From Treponema sp. (GTDB lineage: Bacteria; Spirochaetota; Spirochaetia; Treponematales; Treponemataceae), in contig JAAVAO010000044.1 of NCBI GenBank assembly GCA_014803985.1, positions 83,140 to 126,654 of the forward strand: a stretch of DNA of 43,515 nt, written 5' to 3'. Position 1 is the first letter of the stretch, and every line of letters begins with the position of its first letter. Below are positions 17,188-25,304 of the stretch, piece after piece. A model generated the notes under the pieces. It was not told where the DNA came from, ran no database searches, and saw only the letters and a list, made by a program, of their open reading frames with translations. The translations under genes were made by a program, and so were the position numbers.

Positions 17188-17259
17188 CGTTATAAGGCAT
17201 CTATTTGAAAAGTACAATTTACGATGCAAGTAAAATTCACGAGGTAAACGGGGTAGAAA

Positions 17260-17958
17260 ATGCTTGAAAGTTACGAACAAGTAAAAGACGCAATAATGAA
17301 TGCTGTCGATAAAAGGTATGATAATTTTAACAACAAAATAGTTAATAGTTCGTACCCGACTGTCGGTGTAAGAATTCCTGCGCTACGCAAGATAGTAAAG
17401 TCTACTGATATACATAAACGAGATGCAATACTTGATGATTTTTTCAATGACAGTGAAAAGAATTTTGAAACTGTATTGTTCGCAGGAATGCTTGCCGCAC
17501 GAAAGGGCGAATATGGAAAAACGCGCGAGTGTCTCAAAAAGATCATTCCTCTGTTTGGATCATGGGCGCATGTCGATGCCGTTCTGCCGTGCTTGGACTG
17601 GACTGACAGGAAAGAGTTTGATAAGGATTTTCGCTATCTTTTAACGCAGGACGGCGAATACGAAAAACGAACGTATATCATTTTTCTATTTAGATATGTC
17701 GATGACAGCGGGGTAAACAAAATTGTGAAAACGCTGCAAACCATTGCGTATGGGCAGTATTATGTCGATATGGGGGCTGCATGGCTGATAGCCGAATGCT
17801 TGATAAAATGCTATGACAAAATCCTGCCACTGCTCGAAGGCAAAACCCTTCCCCAATTCGTTCATAACAAGGCAATACAAAAAGCACGGGAGTCATTCCG
17901 CATCAATGAACAAAAAAAAGAATATTTGAACAGTCTAAAAATAAAACGTACATTTTGA
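17260..17958 (+). CDS. DNA alkylation repair protein, AlkD-like (HEAT-like repeats)
   Basis: A 232-residue, mostly helical protein matching the AlkD family: an early [16 protein letters not shown], then [30 protein letters not shown] (the conserved W...D region that lines the DNA cleft) and a helical C-terminus (AIQKARES). Family members excise bulky or positively charged alkylated bases. The start has a weak GGGG SD. It sits 72 nt after the CAT-like gene on the same strand with no clear terminator between them. Confidence 0.85.
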   Translation: MLESYEQVKDAIMNAVDKRYDNFNNKIVNSSYPTVGVRIPALRKIVKSTDIHKRDAILDDFFNDSEKNFETVLFAGMLAARKGEYGKTRECLKKIIPLFGSWAHVDAVLPCLDWTDRKEFDKDFRYLLTQDGEYEKRTYIIFLFRYVDDSGVNKIVKTLQTIAYGQYYVDMGAAWLIAECLIKCYDKILPLLEGKTLPQFVHNKAIQKARESFRINEQKKEYLNSLKIKRTF

Positions 17959-18028
17959 CCAAACAATTCTTTTGATGTTTTACAAAAATTTTTACCTGTG
18001 TTTGTCGCGTTATTACTCTCTCCCACCA

Positions 18029-18057
18029 TTGACCAAAACCGATTTTTTCCATATAAT
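18029..18057 (+). promoter_or_regulatory. Promoter of the rpsP operon
   Basis: -35 TTGACC (18029-18034), a 17-bp spacer, and a perfect -10 TATAAT (18052-18057), about 28 nt before the rpsP GTG. Confidence 0.8.
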
Positions 18058-18085
18058 TTCCTATTACATAAATTGGAGGTATAAA

Positions 18086-18340
18086 GTGGTCAGGATTAGA
18101 CTAAAGAGGTTCGGCACACAAAAGCGTCCCTTCTACCGTGTTGTAGTTATGGATGCAAGAAAACCTCGCGATGGAAAATGCATCGAAGAGATTGGAACTT
18201 ACATGCCGATTGAACCTAAAGGCAAACGCGTTTCAATAAAATTGGATCGCGCAAATTACTGGATCAGCGTTGGCGCACAGCCTTCTGACACCGTTGCAAA
18301 ATTGCTGAAAGTTCAAGAAACACAGCAAGACGCCGAATAG
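18086..18340 (+). CDS. rpsP: 30S ribosomal protein bS16
   Basis: An 84-residue bS16: [23 protein letters not shown] and GTYMP are diagnostic. The start is a GTG at 18086 with SD GGAGG (TTGGAGGTATAAA); the longer frame beginning at 17972 crosses the promoter and is not real. It is the first gene of the conserved rpsP-khpA-rimM-trmD-rplS operon that couples ribosome assembly and tRNA modification. Confidence 0.97.
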   Translation: MVRIRLKRFGTQKRPFYRVVVMDARKPRDGKCIEEIGTYMPIEPKGKRVSIKLDRANYWISVGAQPSDTVAKLLKVQETQQDAE

Positions 18341-18355
18341 TTTTAGGAAGCAAAA

Positions 18356-18589
18356 ATGGAAAAGGATCTGATAGAATACATTGCAAAATCATTGGTTGAC
18401 GATCCGTCAAGCGTTTCCGTAAACGAAACAGAAGGCGAAAAAGGCACGGTGCTTCAGTTAAAAGTTGCTGAAGCGGACATTGGCAAAGTCATTGGAAAGT
18501 ATGGTCGCATTGCAAAAGCTATGCGCATTGTATTGAGTGCGTCTGCTGTCCGCGATGGGAAAAGCTACAGCCTCGACATTCTTGACTAA
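18356..18589 (+). CDS. khpA: KH-domain RNA-binding protein KhpA
   Basis: A 77-residue single KH domain. The GxxG loop is IGKYGRIAKAMR. It lies in the usual place between rpsP and rimM. KhpA binds RNA, usually with KhpB, and affects cell division and gene expression in other bacteria. SD AGGAAG. Confidence 0.93.
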   Translation: MEKDLIEYIAKSLVDDPSSVSVNETEGEKGTVLQLKVAEADIGKVIGKYGRIAKAMRIVLSASAVRDGKSYSLDILD

Positions 18590-18594
18590 GTCCG

Positions 18595-19179
18595 ATGAAC
18601 GAAGAAAGCATTGTTGTTGGATTTGTTCGAGGCGCACATGGCGTTTCGGGGGAATTTAAAGTCGAAAGTGCTTCCGGTCATTACGAGCATATCGAAAAAT
18701 TGGCTGAAGTTACTTTGAGGCGCGGTGACATTGAAAAAAAGTGCAAGGTTGAATCTGCACGAAAAGGAAACTGCACCTTGTTTATGAAATTGGCAGAAAT
18801 CAATACCCCTGAAGAAGTGAGAAAATATAACGGATGGGAAATTGAAGTGCCGAAAAAATACGCTCACCCACTTGAAAAAGATGAGTGGTATTTTAAAGAC
18901 TTAAAAGGCTGCTCCCTTGTTTGGAGTGGTAACGGAACGGCAGCGATTGCTGCACAACAAGAAATTGTTGGTACTGTCACAGACGTATTGGAAGGCGGAG
19001 CGGGTTACCTTTTAGAGGTTTCAATCTCCGAGAGTTGCAGTGTTCTTGCAGATAACATAAAATATACTTCGTCTGGGAAAACGCGAAAGGTTTTTATTCC
19101 ATTCTCGTTCCAGTATGTGAATGCTATTGATGTTAAAAACAAGACAATACAACTGATGCACCTCTGGATTCTGGAGTAA
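18595..19179 (+). CDS. rimM: 16S rRNA processing/ribosome maturation factor RimM
   Basis: A 194-residue protein. The N-terminal barrel shows VGFVRGAHGVSGEFKV and the PRC-barrel part starts near KDEWYFKDLKGCSL. RimM helps 30S head assembly and binds uS19. The C-terminal half has a short insertion (residues about 106-120). It begins 5 nt after khpA. Confidence 0.93.
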   Translation: MNEESIVVGFVRGAHGVSGEFKVESASGHYEHIEKLAEVTLRRGDIEKKCKVESARKGNCTLFMKLAEINTPEEVRKYNGWEIEVPKKYAHPLEKDEWYFKDLKGCSLVWSGNGTAAIAAQQEIVGTVTDVLEGGAGYLLEVSISESCSVLADNIKYTSSGKTRKVFIPFSFQYVNAIDVKNKTIQLMHLWILE

Positions 19180-19183
19180 ATCC

Positions 19184-19966
19184 ATGAAATTTACCGTGCT
19201 GACCTTATTCCCTGAAATACTGAAAGCCTATTTTGAAAACTCAATCATGGCTAAAGCAGTTGAAAAGGGAATTATTGCCTACGAATTGGTGAACATTAGG
19301 GATTTTGCCCTCGACAAACACCACAAATGTGACGACGCTCCTTATGGCGGTGGAGCCGGTCAACTTATGTTGGCAGAACCACTTTCCCTTGCACTTGAAA
19401 GCGTCAAGGCAAAACGAAAGCGCGTGATTTATCTTACGCCAAGCGGAATGCCGTTTACGCAAAAAAGAGCAAAGGAATTACGTTGCGAAGACGAACTTGT
19501 ATTTATCTGCGGTAGATATGAAGGTATAGACCAGCGGATAATAGACTACTATGTTGACGATGAAATTTCCATCGGAGACTATGTTATGTCCAGCGGTGAA
19601 GTTGCCGCGGAAGTTATGATTGACACGATTTATCGGCTTGTTGATGGAGTAATTTCCAGCGAATCACTTGTTGAGGAAAGTCATAGCGACGGACTTCTTG
19701 AATACCCTCAATACACACGGCCAGAAGTGTTTAACGGAATGACCGTTCCTGAAGTTTTACGTTCGGGAAACCATGAGAATATTCGGAAGTGGAGACTGAA
19801 AAAGCGGCTTGAAAAAACCTTGCGCAACAGACCAGAAATGATTTTGAGGGCAAGGCAATTAAACGAGTTGTCTTTGGAAGCAGAAAAAATGATTGAGGAA
19901 ATAACAGAACAGGCGCATGCGTTGAAACATATAAAAAACAAGAAAAAACGTATGTCTGCAACATAG
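19184..19966 (+). CDS. trmD: tRNA (guanine-N1)-methyltransferase TrmD
   Basis: A 260-residue SPOUT methyltransferase. The deep-knot sequence (VFICGRYEGID, then DDEISIGDYVMSSGE) and N-terminal FTVLTLFPEI are classic, as is DDAPYGGGAGQL. It makes m1G37 in tRNAs for Leu, Pro and Arg to prevent frameshifting. It begins 4 nt after rimM. Confidence 0.97.
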   Translation: MKFTVLTLFPEILKAYFENSIMAKAVEKGIIAYELVNIRDFALDKHHKCDDAPYGGGAGQLMLAEPLSLALESVKAKRKRVIYLTPSGMPFTQKRAKELRCEDELVFICGRYEGIDQRIIDYYVDDEISIGDYVMSSGEVAAEVMIDTIYRLVDGVISSESLVEESHSDGLLEYPQYTRPEVFNGMTVPEVLRSGNHENIRKWRLKKRLEKTLRNRPEMILRARQLNELSLEAEKMIEEITEQAHALKHIKNKKKRMSAT

Positions 19967-19975
19967 GAGAACACT

Positions 19976-20434
19976 ATGGATCTTATTAAAGCGATTGAAG
20001 AACAACAAAAACGACCATACACAACACAATTTAAAGTTGGAGATACGGTAAAGGTTTTCTTCAGAATTATTGAAGGAAAAACAGAGCGCATTCAGGTTTA
20101 TGAAGGCATTGTTCTTTGCATGAGCAACTCGGGAACTCGAAAAACATTTACAGTCCGCAAAGAATCATACGGAATTGGAGTTGAGCGAATATTCCCAGTG
20201 CACTCGCCGCGCATTGTAAAAGTTGAAATTGTCCGCGCAGGAAAAGTGCGCAGAGCAAAACTGTACTATCTCCGCGACAAAGTTGGAAAAGCCAAGAAAG
20301 TCAAGGAAATGCTCGGTGGAAAAGTGTCTGCTTTTATCGCAGAGCAAAATAGAAATGCAGAGGCTGCCGCTCGTGCTCAGGAAGAGGCTCTTAAAGCGGA
20401 AAAAGCGTCAGAACACAACGCATCTGCAAAATAA
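19976..20434 (+). CDS. rplS: 50S ribosomal protein bL19
   Basis: A 152-residue bL19. Diagnostic segments are [36 protein letters not shown] and [18 protein letters not shown]. The C-terminus carries an extra Ala/Glu/Lys-rich helix of about 30 residues, as in some spirochaetes. SD AGGAG. Confidence 0.97.
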   Translation: MDLIKAIEEQQKRPYTTQFKVGDTVKVFFRIIEGKTERIQVYEGIVLCMSNSGTRKTFTVRKESYGIGVERIFPVHSPRIVKVEIVRAGKVRRAKLYYLRDKVGKAKKVKEMLGGKVSAFIAEQNRNAEAAARAQEEALKAEKASEHNASAK

Positions 20435-20437
20435 TAT

Positions 20438-21577
20438 ATGAATCAAAACGGTACAGTTGTTTTCTCAACCGTACACTCCGCTGCCCTCACCCATACAGTT
20501 TCAAACCAAACACTTAGAGAGGGCAGCGTTGTTCTTGTTCGCGTTTTGAAAAACCTTGGTGGAAATACATACACCATTTCATACCTCGGAAAACGGTTTT
20601 TACTTCAATCTGAAATCGCTCTTAAAGAGGGCGAAACATTTCATGCAAAAATAAAACTATCAGGAAAGAATATTATTCTTTCCCCACAAAAAGAAAACAC
20701 TCCGCACGTTTCACCACCAGAAAAAGGTTCTCCCCTCTTTGACAAAAATGGAAAAGTTTTAAACGTTGCCTTTGCCTCATATCTTGAAAATCTAAAGCTC
20801 ATTCCAGATGAAACCTCTTACATCTTGTTAAATCAAATAAGGCTTTTGGGAATGAAATTTGATCCGCATCTGATAAAGAAAATGCGACTCATTGCAAGAA
20901 ATTCTAAAAGCGGAGAAAAGAATGCCGCTGAAACTGCGCTTGTTCTTGAAAAAAAGGGAATAACGGCAGACTCAAAAACAATTGAAGCAATTACAAACTG
21001 CGGTGAAAAATCAGATGAAAATGAAGGGCACTCCTTTAAAAATAACACTGCAAAAATCACCATTCTCTCGGACACAGAAGACTCCCTTGAAAAAAACATA
21101 AAAATAGCTCTCGAAACATATATACAAGCATTGATTGAAAACGATCAGCCAGATAATTCACAAGAAATACAAAAAGACGGGGAAGCGCAAAAAGAAACAA
21201 ATCAGAACGGCATTCTCGCCCTTTTTAACCACAGAGGATTTGACGTGAAATCCCCTCTTTTTTTTGGAAGCTGGATAAAAATTCCCTTTGAACTGGAACG
21301 ACCTGAATTTGAAAAACAAAAAAAAGCGAAAATTTCAGGGTTTATATCGCTTTTTCTTCATCCGCTAAAAAAAACCACTGAAAAATGCATTGTAAAAGGT
21401 AATTATAACGATAAACTGTATGCATTCTCCCTGTCTTTTAAAAACGGAAAATGCGTTAAAATTCGCTCAAACCTCACCGCAGAAAAAATTGGTGAAATTC
21501 CCGTTGAAGAATGCGATGTCCAACACATAACAGATTTTGAAGCTGACTATGGAGACATCATTTTAGAGGACGTATGA
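20438..21577 (+). CDS. Conserved hypothetical protein upstream of FlhB-like gene (FliK-like/YlqG-like position)
   Basis: A 379-residue protein that I cannot assign by motif. It starts 3 nt after rplS and overlaps the FlhB-like gene by 4 bases. Residues about 25-80 form a small beta-rich segment (GSVVLVRVLKNLGG, YTISYLGKRFLLQS); the middle is charged; the last 100 residues look like another beta-domain (WIKIPFELERP, KGNYNDKLYAFSLSF). Gene order resembles the Bacillus ylqG-ylqH pair, where ylqH is a stand-alone FlhB C-domain, so a FliK-like partner role is plausible. Confidence 0.75.
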   Translation: MNQNGTVVFSTVHSAALTHTVSNQTLREGSVVLVRVLKNLGGNTYTISYLGKRFLLQSEIALKEGETFHAKIKLSGKNIILSPQKENTPHVSPPEKGSPLFDKNGKVLNVAFASYLENLKLIPDETSYILLNQIRLLGMKFDPHLIKKMRLIARNSKSGEKNAAETALVLEKKGITADSKTIEAITNCGEKSDENEGHSFKNNTAKITILSDTEDSLEKNIKIALETYIQALIENDQPDNSQEIQKDGEAQKETNQNGILALFNHRGFDVKSPLFFGSWIKIPFELERPEFEKQKKAKISGFISLFLHPLKKTTEKCIVKGNYNDKLYAFSLSFKNGKCVKIRSNLTAEKIGEIPVEECDVQHITDFEADYGDIILEDV

Positions 21578-21840
21578 AACAGGTAAAAAACGAAAATAGT
21601 GCAATTGCCCTCAAATACCCTGAAAACGCAGACGCGCCTTTTATCACGGCAAAATCACGCGGAGCACTTGCAAAAAAAATGCTTGAAATCGCAAAAGAAA
21701 ACAATGTTCCCATTGTAAAAAATGAAATTGCCACGGAAATATTAACAGCAGAGGAAATCGGCAGTTCAATTCCAGAGGAAACATGGGAAATTATTGCAAA
21801 AATTTTCGCATTTCTTATAGAAAAAAATGGAAATTTGTAG
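21574..21840 (+). CDS. Stand-alone FlhB C-terminal-domain homologue (FlhX/YlqH type)
   Basis: An 88-residue protein matching only the cytoplasmic C-domain of the flagellar export-switch FlhB: AIALKYPENADAPFITAKSRGALAKK followed by ENNVPIVKNEIATEIL in two blocks. The autocleavage motif NPTH is absent. Such short homologues occur in several bacteria and can partly replace the FlhB C-domain in some. Its ATGA overlap with the preceding gene suggests coupled translation. Confidence 0.88.
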   Translation: MKQVKNENSAIALKYPENADAPFITAKSRGALAKKMLEIAKENNVPIVKNEIATEILTAEEIGSSIPEETWEIIAKIFAFLIEKNGNL

Positions 21841-21854
21841 TAGATTGTAAGAGT

Positions 21855-22058
21855 ATGGATGAATTCTTGAGGGTTTCTGTTGACAGCATAAAAGCGGGGG
21901 TCACTTTTTCAGAGCCAGTTTTCTTTGAAGACGGAGAAAATATGTTTCTTCCAAAAAACAAGCCTGTAAAACAACTCCACATTGATGTGATAGCCACTTG
22001 GAAAGTTCCCTATCTTTTGACGCGAGGAAAAATAACTTCCCTGCAAAGTGAATGTTAA
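21855..22058 (+). CDS. Small protein resembling the N-terminal domain of treponemal HD-GYP proteins
   Basis: A 67-residue protein. The sequence VSVDSIKAGVTFSEPVFFEDG then FLPKNKPVKQ and DVIATWKVPYLLTRGKI recalls the module that precedes HD-GYP phosphodiesterase domains, but the catalytic domain is missing. It could be a stand-alone sensor module or the remnant of a shortened gene. The ATG at 21855 has only a weak purine stretch before it. It overlaps yraN by 7 nt. Confidence 0.6.
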   Translation: MDEFLRVSVDSIKAGVTFSEPVFFEDGENMFLPKNKPVKQLHIDVIATWKVPYLLTRGKITSLQSEC

Positions 22059-22429
22059 AAGTGAGCGACAAAAAAAAGACGGGGAATTATGGCGAAAACA
22101 AAGCCGCCTCTTTTCTCATTCAAAACGGCTATGAAATTGTCGAAAGGAATTACGGCACAAGAACAGGAGAAATTGACATAATAGCAAAAAAAGGAGATCT
22201 TTTGGTCTTTGTTGAAGTAAAAACACTGCCAAACGGCTCTCCAGAACTGCTTTCCCTTGTTTTAAACGAAAGAAAGCAAAAAAGAATTATAAAAACCGCT
22301 CAATCTTTTCTTGCAAAATATCGAAAATATAGTAACAACTATATAAGATTTGATGCGATAATCGTTGATATGCCAGGGTTGCCTGAGTTTTATCACGTTG
22401 AAAATGCCTTTGTTGCGGAGTTTTTATGA
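22052..22429 (+). CDS. yraN: UPF0102 family protein YraN, putative endonuclease fold
   Basis: A 125-residue protein. The family pattern is clear: GNYGENKAASFLIQNGYEI, then RTGEIDIIAKKGDLLVFVEVKT, giving the E...D...ExK residues of a PD-(D/E)xK nuclease-like fold. Function is unsettled. The start may be the ATG at 22052 or the GTG at 22061. Confidence 0.9.
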   Translation: MLKVSDKKKTGNYGENKAASFLIQNGYEIVERNYGTRTGEIDIIAKKGDLLVFVEVKTLPNGSPELLSLVLNERKQKRIIKTAQSFLAKYRKYSNNYIRFDAIIVDMPGLPEFYHVENAFVAEFL

Positions 22430-22620
22430 TTTCTAATAGAACACAGACAACAAGGACTCTTGTTCTTGACCGGGGAAAAAATACACTTTCCCCACGCTTG
22501 CTGGAATTGCGTATAAAAATTCATGATAAAGAATATGTAAACAACGCAATTCAGCGAATCGCTCAGGTTATCAGCCGAAAACTGGTTGAAGAGCCTGAAG
22601 AATTACAGTTTCGGGATTAA
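22426..22620 (+). CDS. Conserved small hypothetical protein
   Basis: A 64-residue protein overlapping yraN by 4 bases (ATGA). It is basic at the N-terminus and has an amphipathic helix (EYVNNAIQRIAQVISRKLVEEPEEL). I do not recognise it, but the tight coupling suggests it is expressed. Confidence 0.7.
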   Translation: MISNRTQTTRTLVLDRGKNTLSPRLLELRIKIHDKEYVNNAIQRIAQVISRKLVEEPEELQFRD

Positions 22621-22633
22621 AATACATCCCGAA

Positions 22634-22674
22634 AGGAAAACTTTGCTTTTGATTTTACAAAAGCATCTTTTCCT
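22634..22674 (+). terminator. Hairpin after the yraN operon
   Basis: AGGAAAA (22634-22640) pairs with TTTTCCT (22668-22674), with an inner GCTTTTG/CAAAAGC stem. No T run follows, so termination is uncertain. Confidence 0.4.
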
Positions 22675-22706
22675 CCGCCGAAAAACGGTTATGCGGGATA
22701 CTTTTT

Positions 22707-23210
22707 ATGGAAAAAAATCGCAACAAAAAATATCACAAGTGGAACAAAAACGATAAAAAAAACAATTCTAAAAAAAATAAAAATGACCATTCACGCCAGC
22801 ATTCTGACAGCAAACAAACGGCACAGCCTAGAAAATTTCATTTCGTAAGCCATGAAAATATTGAGGCAATGGCAAAACAAGATGAAGCGATTCGAGAATT
22901 CAAAGCACGACAAGTGATATGTCCAAAATGCGGGAAAATTATAGACGACATAGCCAGCGCAATTTCTGACAAAAAAACTGAAAGCCCCGTCCATTTTGAA
23001 TGCGTTATGGAAGAACTCTCCAAAAAAGAGCGCGTAGGTTTAAACGAACGGATTTGCTATATTGGACAAGGACGCTTCGGGATTTTGTATTTTGAAAATC
23101 CGCGTGATCAAAAACATTTCTCCATCAAAAAAATAATTGAGTGGGAAGCGCACGACAAACCGCTTGAATGGAGAAGCGAAATGAGTGGCTTATACAGTCA
23201 AGTAAACTAA
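22707..23210 (+). CDS. Conserved hypothetical protein with a CPKCG motif
   Basis: A 167-residue protein. The first 45 residues are Lys/Asn-rich and probably disordered; the body has one Cys pair in VICPKCGKIIDD and a later Cys in HFECVMEE, which could together hold a metal or form part of a zinc ribbon. The rest is soluble (IGQGRFGILYFENPRDQKHFSIKKIIEWE). The basic tail suggests nucleic-acid contact. It is the last gene on the strand before the repeat region. Confidence 0.72.
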   Translation: MEKNRNKKYHKWNKNDKKNNSKKNKNDHSRQHSDSKQTAQPRKFHFVSHENIEAMAKQDEAIREFKARQVICPKCGKIIDDIASAISDKKTESPVHFECVMEELSKKERVGLNERICYIGQGRFGILYFENPRDQKHFSIKKIIEWEAHDKPLEWRSEMSGLYSQVN

Positions 23211-23371
23211 AACGTACATATATAAAAGTCTTTGCTGTTCAATAGCAAGCGCATTACCCAATTTGAAAGAGACGGGAAACACCATTTTACAACACAGTGA
23301 AATTGAAAGTAAAATATTCACTGCCGCTCCCGCCTAAAACTTTGCGCTACACGTTCGTTGCAAACGCCATT

Positions 23372-23680
23372 TTATAACACAGTGAAAAGACAAGTCTTAA
23401 AAATATAAAAAACATTCGCGAAAGCGCAGAGAGAAAGGCAAAATTGCTCTCATTGTGGTCGCTGCGGTAGCAGCGAAATGACAATCCTCGCCCCAATGAG
23501 CGCAAAATGTGCAAGCGCATGTTGCGAATGCATTTAGCCAGTTTTGATAGCGAAGCGTACAAAACTGAGTAAGCAGGGCTTTGCCCTGCGACCGTAAGTC
23601 GAGGAATTAAACTAGAGGAACAATATATCTTTCGCCTTTGCAACTGGAAGAAGTTTTTTTATCTTTTCAAAACTCGCTTA
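23372..23680. repeat. Dispersed repeat family 1, copy B, joined to a family 2 block
   Basis: The core at about 23431-23525 keeps GAAAGGCAAAATTGCTCTCATTG and GTCGCTGCGGTAGCAGCG (in parts). From about 23537 it continues into family 2 sequence (CAGTTTTGATAGCGAAGC, CAGGGCTTTGCCCTG). This mosaic shows that the two families recombine or nest. 23211-23371 holds no gene. Confidence 0.8.
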
Positions 23681-24574
23681 TCAATTGCAATTAAAAAGCG
23701 ATTGTATATTTTTATCAACGTCATTGCTCAAGTCTTCAGGAGAAACTCCACGAGCATTTGCAATGAAAGTATATATATGCTCCACCAACAAAGGAGTGTT
23801 TTGAGAGCCACGAAATGGAACGGGCGCAAGATAGGGAGAGTCTGTTTCGCACAGAATTCTGTCTTTCGGAATAAATCGAAGCAAGTCCACCATTGCATCC
23901 ATTTTACTCTTCTTTGTATAGGTTACTCCGCCAGCAAAACTAATATACCACCCCAAGTCCAAGAATGAGCGCGCCTCGTCTTTGCCGTACGAAAAACAAT
24001 GAATTACCCCACGACTATATCCGCTATTTTTAATGCATCTGTATGTTTCATCAAAAGCGTCTCGCGAATGCACAATGACAGGAAGTGCCATTTTTTTTGC
24101 CAAGTCAATTTGCATTTCAAAAAGCTCCGCTTCTCCCTCAAGCATTTTTTCATCAAAATCATCGGATGCACGACCATCCACGCCCGAGGGATTCCAATGA
24201 TGGTCAAGCCCGCACTCCCCTATTGCAATTATCTTTCGATGAAGAATATCATTGTCGGAAGAAGAGGCGGCCGCATCAATTTGCTCGCAAAGCAATCGCA
24301 TATTTTCCAAGCGATTTCTTATCGCCTCTGCATCCGGCCAAATTCCCGCAGAAAAGTACATAAACGAACGAACTTTGTCCGCAAGAACGCCATCTTTTAT
24401 TTGAGAAATTGCTCGATCAACGCAAGATTCGCGACTCAAAAGATCGTCAGAACGAGTGCCTATATCAAGTCCGAAAAAACAATTCCTGCGCGCCATTTCA
24501 GAAAGAATGTCCTCTCCAGTAGCAAGAAGATTTTTCGTTAAATGTTCAAAATGAAAATGAGTATCTGAAAACAT
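23681..24574 (-). CDS. tatD: TatD-family metal-dependent DNase
   Basis: A 297-residue TIM-barrel hydrolase. Metal ligands are visible: FSDTHFHFEH at the start, IGECGLDHHW, PVIVHSRDAFDE, GVIHCFSYG, and CETDSPYLAP near the end. TatD enzymes are 3'-5' exonucleases with roles in DNA repair. An insertion of about 25 residues near 110-145 makes it longer than the usual 260. The ATG follows TAGGT, and a -10 box lies only 8 nt upstream. Confidence 0.92.
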   Translation of the reverse strand: MFSDTHFHFEHLTKNLLATGEDILSEMARRNCFFGLDIGTRSDDLLSRESCVDRAISQIKDGVLADKVRSFMYFSAGIWPDAEAIRNRLENMRLLCEQIDAAASSSDNDILHRKIIAIGECGLDHHWNPSGVDGRASDDFDEKMLEGEAELFEMQIDLAKKMALPVIVHSRDAFDETYRCIKNSGYSRGVIHCFSYGKDEARSFLDLGWYISFAGGVTYTKKSKMDAMVDLLRFIPKDRILCETDSPYLAPVPFRGSQNTPLLVEHIYTFIANARGVSPEDLSNDVDKNIQSLFNCN

Positions 24575-24582
24575 ACCTACTT

Positions 24583-24611
24583 ATTTTATCTCAAATTTTC
24601 ACTCTGTGCAA
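24583..24611 (-). promoter_or_regulatory. tatD promoter, leaderless geometry
   Basis: -35 TTGCAC (24611-24606), a 17-bp spacer, and -10 TAAAAT (24588-24583), 8 nt before the ATG at 24574. Confidence 0.6.
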
Positions 24612-24785
24612 CTTCATATAATGTGGGAAAATAAGAGAATTGCCGCGAACTTTCAAAACTCTCAATGCCAAAACAAACGCCGGTTTTTCTAGCCAAAGCA
24701 ACAAAACTAAAGGCAAAACTCAAAAAGTAAAAAAACGCTGTATATTTCTCCCCCACCTCATCGCCCCAATTTTTTTCAGGGCGCA

Positions 24786-24870
24786 TTTCCACGCAAGACT
24801 CCGGCTTGCGTGGAAACCGGGCTTGCTCTGGGGTTCGCCGTCTTACGCGGCTCCGTTGCCTAGCGGCAAC
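24786..24870. repeat. Hairpin-rich intergenic element
   Basis: TTTCCACGCAAG/CTTGCGTGGAAA is a 12-bp perfect stem with a 7-nt loop (24786-24816), followed by GTTGCC-tagc-GGCAAC (24855-24870). It is GC-rich compared with its surroundings and resembles the hairpin strings elsewhere in the window. The ORF across it (24640-25020) is not convincing. Confidence 0.6.
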
Positions 24871-24936
24871 CGCTTCGCGCCCTCCGCATCCCTTGCGCAA
24901 GAACACACAAAACCACCCTCCATTCTTTCTGTTCTT

Positions 24937-25017
24937 TTAACTAGCAGTGATAATATGTGCCGCATTCACAATTTCGACACTCCCGCCGTCAATTATGTTG
25001 ATTCTATAGACAATTTT
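24937..25017 (-). pseudogene. 3' relic of a Txe/YoeB-type toxin gene
   Basis: On the minus strand this reads KIVYRINIIDGGSVEIV, matching NRIVYRINGETVEIV in the intact 3' end of the toxin gene at 26762. The final bases also match (TATTATCACTGCTAG against CATTATCACTGCTAG), but a base is missing between GTG and AATGC, so the frame is broken. The 5' part and any antitoxin are gone. Confidence 0.72.
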
Positions 25018-25045
25018 TAAAATTCAATTGCATGTTAAAAGCAGT

Positions 25046-25204
25046 ATGGAAAGTCCGTGTAAAAACACAGTGAGCGTCCGTTTTTTTGTCGCAATTGAAA
25101 TTTCAAACGATGAACACACAATTTGCACGCTGCTCAAATCAAGAACAAAAAAATTTACTTTTGAAAAGCGCAATCTGTGCCGCACAAAAGTCATATTCCT
25201 TTGA
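25046..25204 (+). pseudogene. Possible remnant of an RNA 2',3'-cyclic phosphodiesterase (ThpR) N-terminus
   Basis: A 52-residue ORF without an SD. VSVRFFVAIEISNDE resembles the N-terminal strand of ThpR/LigT proteins, but the two HxT motifs are absent and it ends early. Weak evidence; it may be chance. Confidence 0.2.
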
Positions 25205-25235
25205 GGCAAATAAGAATTTTCAGTGAAAGATATTT

Positions 25236-25274
25236 TAAAGAAAAATCGGGAAATTCTGCGCACAGAATTTCCCG
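25236..25274 (-). terminator. Rho-independent terminator of the outer-membrane protein gene
   Basis: A 12-bp perfect stem CGGGAAATTCTG/CAGAATTTCCCG with a 4-nt loop (25247-25274); on the minus strand it is followed by ATTTTTCTTT. Confidence 0.88.
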
Positions 25275-25304
25275 GTATGTTTTTAAATTGAATTGCAAAC
25301 TACA

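Noticed and set aside
17972..18085. 38-residue N-terminal extension of rpsP
   Set aside because: It crosses a perfect promoter, and the GTG at 18086 has a good SD and the expected bS16 start.
24640..25020. 126-codon plus-strand ORF
   Set aside because: It spans a hairpin-rich repeat and the antisense of a toxin relic; no SD.
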